Below, piece after piece: positions 60,667-64,000 of a stretch of DNA of 64,000 nt. The position numbers were made by a program, and so were the translations under genes. The notes below the pieces were generated by a model. That model was not told where the DNA came from. It ran no database searches and saw only the letters and a list, made by a program, of their open reading frames with translations. The stretch lies in NCBI GenBank assembly GCA_004210455.1, contig SEFA01000003.1:1-64000 (forward strand). Direction: 5' to 3'. How positions within the stretch are numbered: position 1 is the first letter of the stretch; each line of letters begins with the position of its first letter. The stretch comes from Rubrivivax sp. Lineage in GTDB: Bacteria > Pseudomonadota > Gammaproteobacteria > Burkholderiales > Burkholderiaceae_C.

Positions 60667-61582
60667 ACTCAGGCTGAACGGCGGGCGTGGCCAGGATCTC
60701 CGCGATCCGCCGCGCCACGCTCCACGCGGCGCGCATCCGGGATTCCCGGGTCGTCGCCGCGATCCTCGGCGTGACCTGCAATCCAGGGACGCCATGCAAG
60801 GGTCGCCCGGCTTCCATGAGGCCCGGCTCCATCAGATCCAGCCAGACGGCCAGCAGTCGGCCGGCCTGCAACGCATCCGCCAGTGCCTGTTCGTCGAACA
60901 GCGCCGAGTGCGAGGTCGACACCAGCACTTGCGACGGCTTGCAGAAGTTCAGCACCCGCTCGCCGATCAGGCCTCGGTAACGCGGGAAGTAGGCCAGCTG
61001 CACGCTGACCGCATCGGCGGCCTGCATCAGCTCGCGCAACCCGTACGGCTCGATGCCCCACTGCCCCCAGAGCGGGTCGGCATGGTGCAGGCTGGGGTCG
61101 TAGCCGATCACGCGCGCACCAAAGGCCGGCAGCAGCGTCGCCAACTGGCGCGCCGAGGGCGTCAGCCCCACCAGGCCGACCGTCGCGCATCCGAGCTCTC
61201 TCCCGACCCAGTTCCCGTCCGCGCCCTGCACCGGCACCCGGCGCAGCAGCGCCAGCAATGCGCCGATGACGAACTCGGCCTCCGCCGAGGCCGCCGCGGT
61301 CGGCGCACGCACCACCTCGATGTTGGCGGCACGGCAGGCTTCGAGATCGATGTTCTCCGCGCCGGCGCCGATGCGGCCCACGGCCCTCAAACGGGGGGCA
61401 CGGCGGACCAGTTCCGCATCCAGTGCAATCGAGGCGGGCAAGAAAATTGCCTGGGCCTGCGCAACATGCTCTCTCAAGGTCAGCGGCGCATCCGCCAGAT
61501 CGGGCGCGGCCTGGATGACGTGGCGTTCCGCCATCCATTCAAGGATGTCGGCCTCCAGCGGTTCCAGGACTAGCACTGACAT
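60608..61582 (-). CDS. D-2-hydroxyacid dehydrogenase homologue with altered catalytic residues
   Basis: 324 residues with the two-domain fold ([60 protein letters not shown]). The usual catalytic Arg of the ARG motif is replaced by His225 (STSHSALF), and the catalytic His of TPHIA by Arg273 ([10 protein letters not shown]). The glycine motif is also weakened (GLTPSA). Dehydrogenase activity is therefore doubtful; a binding or regulatory role is possible. Its last 59 bases overlap the end of valS on the other strand. MSVLVLEP at 61582 is the likely start. Confidence 0.8.
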   Translation of the reverse strand: MSVLVLEPLEADILEWMAERHVIQAAPDLADAPLTLREHVAQAQAIFLPASIALDAELVRRAPRLRAVGRIGAGAENIDLEACRAANIEVVRAPTAAASAEAEFVIGALLALLRRVPVQGADGNWVGRELGCATVGLVGLTPSARQLATLLPAFGARVIGYDPSLHHADPLWGQWGIEPYGLRELMQAADAVSVQLAYFPRYRGLIGERVLNFCKPSQVLVSTSHSALFDEQALADALQAGRLLAVWLDLMEPGLMEAGRPLHGVPGLQVTPRIAATTRESRMRAAWSVARRIAEILATPAVQPEFRPTHPGVLPDLLAEPRWR

Positions 61583-61666
61583 GAGTGGTTTGGAGAGGTT
61601 TGTTTGATTTTCTTTCAGCTGTGCCGTGCAAGAATGCCGGCGCAATTACCGTCGGAGTGTACGTAA

Positions 61667-62536
61667 ATGGCCCTCATCAACAAGGCAATCTTCCCGGTTG
61701 CTGGACTCGGCACACGCTTTCTACCCGCCACCAAGGCGCAGCCCAAGGAGATGCTGCCCGTGGTCGACAAGCCGCTGATCCAGTACGCGGTCGAAGAAGC
61801 CTACGCGGCGGGCATCCGTCAGATGATCTTCGTGAACGGGCGTAACAAGCGCGCCATTCCGGATCATTTCGACACCGCCTTCGAACTTGAAACCGAACTC
61901 GAAGCGGCCGGCAAGAAGGAACTGCTGGCCATGGTCCATTCGATCAAGCCCGACGACATGGAGTGCATCTACATCCGCCAACCCAAGGCCCTCGGCCTGG
62001 GCCACGCGGTGCTGTGCGCGCAGTGCGTCGTCGTCAACGAGCCTTTCGCCGTGCTGCTGGCCGACGACCTGATGGTCGGCAAGCCGCCGGTGCTCAAGCA
62101 GATGGTGGACCAGTTCTCCGAGTGGCAGGCGTCCATCCTGGCGGTCCAGGAAGTGCCGGCCGAGCACACCAAGCGCTACGGCATCGTGGCCGGCGCGCCG
62201 ATCAGCGACCGCCTGATGGATCTCACCCATATGGTCGAGAAGCCCGCCCCCGAGGACGCCCCGTCGCGCCTGGGCGTGGCCGGCCGCTACATCCTGACGC
62301 CGGGCGTGTTCCGCGAGATCGCCACGCAACCGCGCGGCGTCGGCGGCGAGATCCAGCTGACCGACGGCATCGCGGCACTGATGCGTCGCGAGAAGGTCTT
62401 TGCCTTCCGCTACGAAGGCAAGCGCTACGACTGCGGCAGCAAGGAAGGTTTCCTGCAGGCCAACGTCGAACTCGCGCTGGATCACCCGCAACTCGGCGCC
62501 AGCTTCCGCGAGTACCTCAAGGCCCTGGAAATCTGA
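61667..62536 (+). CDS. galU: UTP-glucose-1-phosphate uridylyltransferase
   Basis: 289 residues. Makes UDP-glucose for envelope polysaccharides. [20 protein letters not shown] is the nucleotide-binding signature, with [35 protein letters not shown] and [15 protein letters not shown] as family blocks. GGAG lies 11 bases before the ATG. A strong intrinsic terminator follows at 62591. Monocistronic. Confidence 0.95.
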   Translation: MALINKAIFPVAGLGTRFLPATKAQPKEMLPVVDKPLIQYAVEEAYAAGIRQMIFVNGRNKRAIPDHFDTAFELETELEAAGKKELLAMVHSIKPDDMECIYIRQPKALGLGHAVLCAQCVVVNEPFAVLLADDLMVGKPPVLKQMVDQFSEWQASILAVQEVPAEHTKRYGIVAGAPISDRLMDLTHMVEKPAPEDAPSRLGVAGRYILTPGVFREIATQPRGVGGEIQLTDGIAALMRREKVFAFRYEGKRYDCGSKEGFLQANVELALDHPQLGASFREYLKALEI

Positions 62537-62590
62537 CCGCGCTGAACTTCTGACGGCAGGACTTCCCGTCACTGCCGCGTCATGAAGGAC

Positions 62591-62615
62591 GAAGGCCACG
62601 CATCGCGTGGCCTTC
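62591..62615. terminator. Bidirectional-type rho-independent terminator
   Basis: GAAGGCCACGC (62591-62601) pairs perfectly with GCGTGGCCTTC (62605-62615) around ATC; CTTCGTTT follows on the plus strand and T-rich sequence on the minus. It separates galU from the convergent TusA-like gene. Confidence 0.8.
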
Positions 62616-62639
62616 TTCGTTTCCAGGCGTATCCGGACG

Positions 62640-62867
62640 TCAGCGTCGCTTGAGCACGTGGATGAACTCGTCGCCGGCCGCGGTCTGCTCGACCAGTTCA
62701 TTGCCGGTCTGCCGCGCGAAGGCCTGGAAGTCGCGCGTCGAGCCGGGATCTGTCGCGACGACCTTCAGCAGTTGACCGCTTTCCATCTCCGCCAAGGCCT
62801 TCTTGGCCTTGAGGATGGGCAGCGGGCAGTTCAGGCCGCGGGTGTCGAGTTCCTTGTCAATGTCCAT
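62640..62867 (-). CDS. TusA-family sulfurtransferase (sulfur carrier)
   Basis: 75 residues. The signature is LNCPLPILKAKKALAEM with the sulfur-carrying Cys at about residue 14, then GQLLKVVATDPGSTRDF and the end VLKRR. TusA-like proteins pass persulfide sulfur for tRNA thiolation or cofactor synthesis. Cytoplasmic. The neighbouring Nudix and cysM genes on the same strand may share the transcript, which would group sulfur-related functions, though this is inference. Confidence 0.88.
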   Translation of the reverse strand: MDIDKELDTRGLNCPLPILKAKKALAEMESGQLLKVVATDPGSTRDFQAFARQTGNELVEQTAAGDEFIHVLKRR

Positions 62868-62923
62868 GAGAGCGTCCTTGCCGCCGATGACCGGGGCGAT
62901 GAAGCAGATTCTAGTCAGCCCCC

Positions 62924-63451
62924 TCAGCTGCGAGGCGCCATCCACTTCGGTTCGATGCCGCGTCCGCGCAACCAGTCGGCCAGCGCCTGGCCGGTACCTG
63001 CCGGCCAGCATTCGAGTTGATCCGGCGGTGTCAACGTGTACTCGACCAGTTCCGGCGACAGCGTGACCCGCCCGCGCGCGGGCACGTGGTACGCGATGAT
63101 CACCTGGTTCTTCTTCTGGAAGTCGTAGACGCCGATCAGCGTCGCGCCGAGCGCCTCCAGCGAGGTTTCCTCCAGCACCTCGCGCTGGATGCCTTCTTCG
63201 GGCGTCTCGCCGGCCTCCATGAAGCCGGTGATCAGGCCGAAGAACGGTCCCGGCCACGCCGCGTTGCGCGCGAGCAAGACCTGCCCCTCGCGATCGACGC
63301 ATTCGACGACCGCGGCCAGCACGGGCGTCGGATTGTTCCAGTGAGTGAAGTCGCAGTTCGGGCAACGCAGCCGGGTCTTGGGACCACCGTCTTCGGGCAG
63401 CTCGATCCAAGCGAGTTCACTGGCGCATTGCGGGCAGAAGCGGAAGCTCAT
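62924..63451 (-). CDS. Nudix hydrolase with an N-terminal zinc ribbon
   Basis: 175 residues. A zinc ribbon (CPQC at residues 6-9, CPNC about 31-34) precedes a Nudix domain with the full box GFMEAGETPEEGIQREVLEE plus TSL. This is the arrangement of NudC-like and similar NADH pyrophosphatase relatives, but shorter. It hydrolyses a nucleoside diphosphate linked to X; the substrate is unknown. ATG 63451 is chosen because it begins the ribbon; an upstream ATG (63472) is in frame. Confidence 0.85.
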   Translation of the reverse strand: MSFRFCPQCASELAWIELPEDGGPKTRLRCPNCDFTHWNNPTPVLAAVVECVDREGQVLLARNAAWPGPFFGLITGFMEAGETPEEGIQREVLEETSLEALGATLIGVYDFQKKNQVIIAYHVPARGRVTLSPELVEYTLTPPDQLECWPAGTGQALADWLRGRGIEPKWMAPRS

Positions 63452-63517
63452 CGGGCGTGGGCGCGAAAGCACCAGCGTGTCGCGGAGCAGCCATCATCCC
63501 TGATCGGCCGCGTGGCG

Positions 63518-64000
63518 TCAGGCGGGGAAGACGCCGGTCGACAGATACCGGTCGCCGCGGTCGCAGACGACGAACACGATCGTGGCGTTCGAAACCTGGC
63601 GCGCGATCTGCATCGAGACCCAGCAAGCGCCGGCTGCCGAGATGCCGCCGAACAGCCCTTCCTCGCGGGCCAGACGGCGGGCCATGTCTTCCGCGTCCGA
63701 CTGACCGACCAGCACGAGTTCGTCGACGGTTTCGGGGCGGTAGATCTTCGGCAGATACGCCGCCGGCCACTTGCGGATGCCGGGAATGCGTGACCCTTCG
63801 GCCGGTTGCGCGCCGACGATGCGCACGTCGGGATTCTGCTCCTTCAGGAAACGAGAGACGCCGGTGATGGTGCCGGTCGTGCCCATGGCGCTGACGAAAT
63901 GCGTAATCCGTCCGCCGGTGTCGCGCCAGATCTCCGGCCCTGTGGTCTCGTAGTGGATGCGCGGGTTGTCGCTGTTGGCGAACTGGTCGAGCACCCGTCC
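63518..64000 (-). CDS. cysM: Cysteine synthase B, C-terminal part (cut by window edge)
   Basis: About 160 residues without the start. The PLP-binding part reads FVSAMGTTGTITGVSRFLKE, PAEGSRIPGIRKWPAAYLPK and EGLFGGISAAGACWVSMQIA, matching CysM (SRIPGI) and not CysK. It condenses O-acetylserine with sulfide or thiosulfate to form cysteine or S-sulfocysteine. The frame continues upstream beyond base 64000, so the window contains only the C-terminal half. Confidence 0.88.
   Translation of the reverse strand, partial: GRVLDQFANSDNPRIHYETTGPEIWRDTGGRITHFVSAMGTTGTITGVSRFLKEQNPDVRIVGAQPAEGSRIPGIRKWPAAYLPKIYRPETVDELVLVGQSDAEDMARRLAREEGLFGGISAAGACWVSMQIARQVSNATIVFVVCDRGDRYLSTGVFPA

Overview
The window is about 64 kb of very GC-rich, densely packed bacterial chromosome. 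Gene content (GMP reductase, PBP1A, OsmC-YcaO fusion, small DoxX/DUF2269 operon, B12- and iron-type TonB receptors, valS, galU, cysM) and style fit a beta-proteobacterium of the order Burkholderiales. The polyester-hydrolase-like gene and exported Rhs protein would suit the Roseateles/Mitsuaria/Rubrivivax neighbourhood, but the genus is an inference. No tRNA, rRNA, CRISPR array, insertion sequence or phage was seen.

Layout. 1-433: N-terminal piece of a probable large surface protein, reading leftward out of the window. 587-3504: a GbsR/MarR-type regulator and the membrane/SDR/DoxX-like/DUF2269 operon it probably controls, each preceded by the same 9-4-9 inverted repeat. 3550-8420: ClpP-like protease, ECF sigma factor, an exported protein of unknown role, free-methionine-sulfoxide reductase and CpdB. 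8473-12165 (minus): a polymorphic-toxin island with a Sec-exported Rhs protein, an ankyrin-type immunity gene, and a displaced toxin tail that still has its own immunity gene; this is the most AT-rich part. 12286-18000: a mini flagellar-rod-like protein, a Fur-box-linked TonB receptor, a degenerate GGDEF protein and exonuclease I. 17795-29239: serine hydrolase, CPBP protease, PBP1A, outer-membrane protein, RNase T2 and a run of small envelope proteins including two tandem paralogues. 29306-34018: KAS III-like enzyme, guaC with a leader hairpin, then a cobalamin riboswitch and BtuB.

34222-47432: mixed metabolic genes, including a coupled dipeptidase/amidohydrolase pair, a TetR regulator, a PLP dehydratase, a GIY-YIG-like protein divergent from a gamma carbonic anhydrase with overlapping start codons, an AraC/VOC pair and an OsmC-YcaO fusion. 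47578-50083: the most distinctive locus, a secreted cutinase/PETase-like hydrolase followed by a shortened lipase-foldase-like protein and an AraC regulator. 50117-53471: an exported AHL-lactonase-like enzyme and a QseBC-like two-component system. 53558-57395: an unknown gene, then a tightly overlapping operon of a Spy/CpxP-like His-rich protein, a 4Fe-4S ferredoxin, a response regulator and a sensor kinase. 57808-64000: valS, a catalytically altered D-2-hydroxyacid dehydrogenase homologue, galU, a TusA-like protein, a Nudix hydrolase and the C-terminal part of cysM.

Many same-strand neighbours overlap by ATGA/GTGA (for example 1711, 8775, 9838, 26716, 37834, 40862, 55692), so translational coupling is the rule here. 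All functional calls come from reading motifs by eye; no database search was run.
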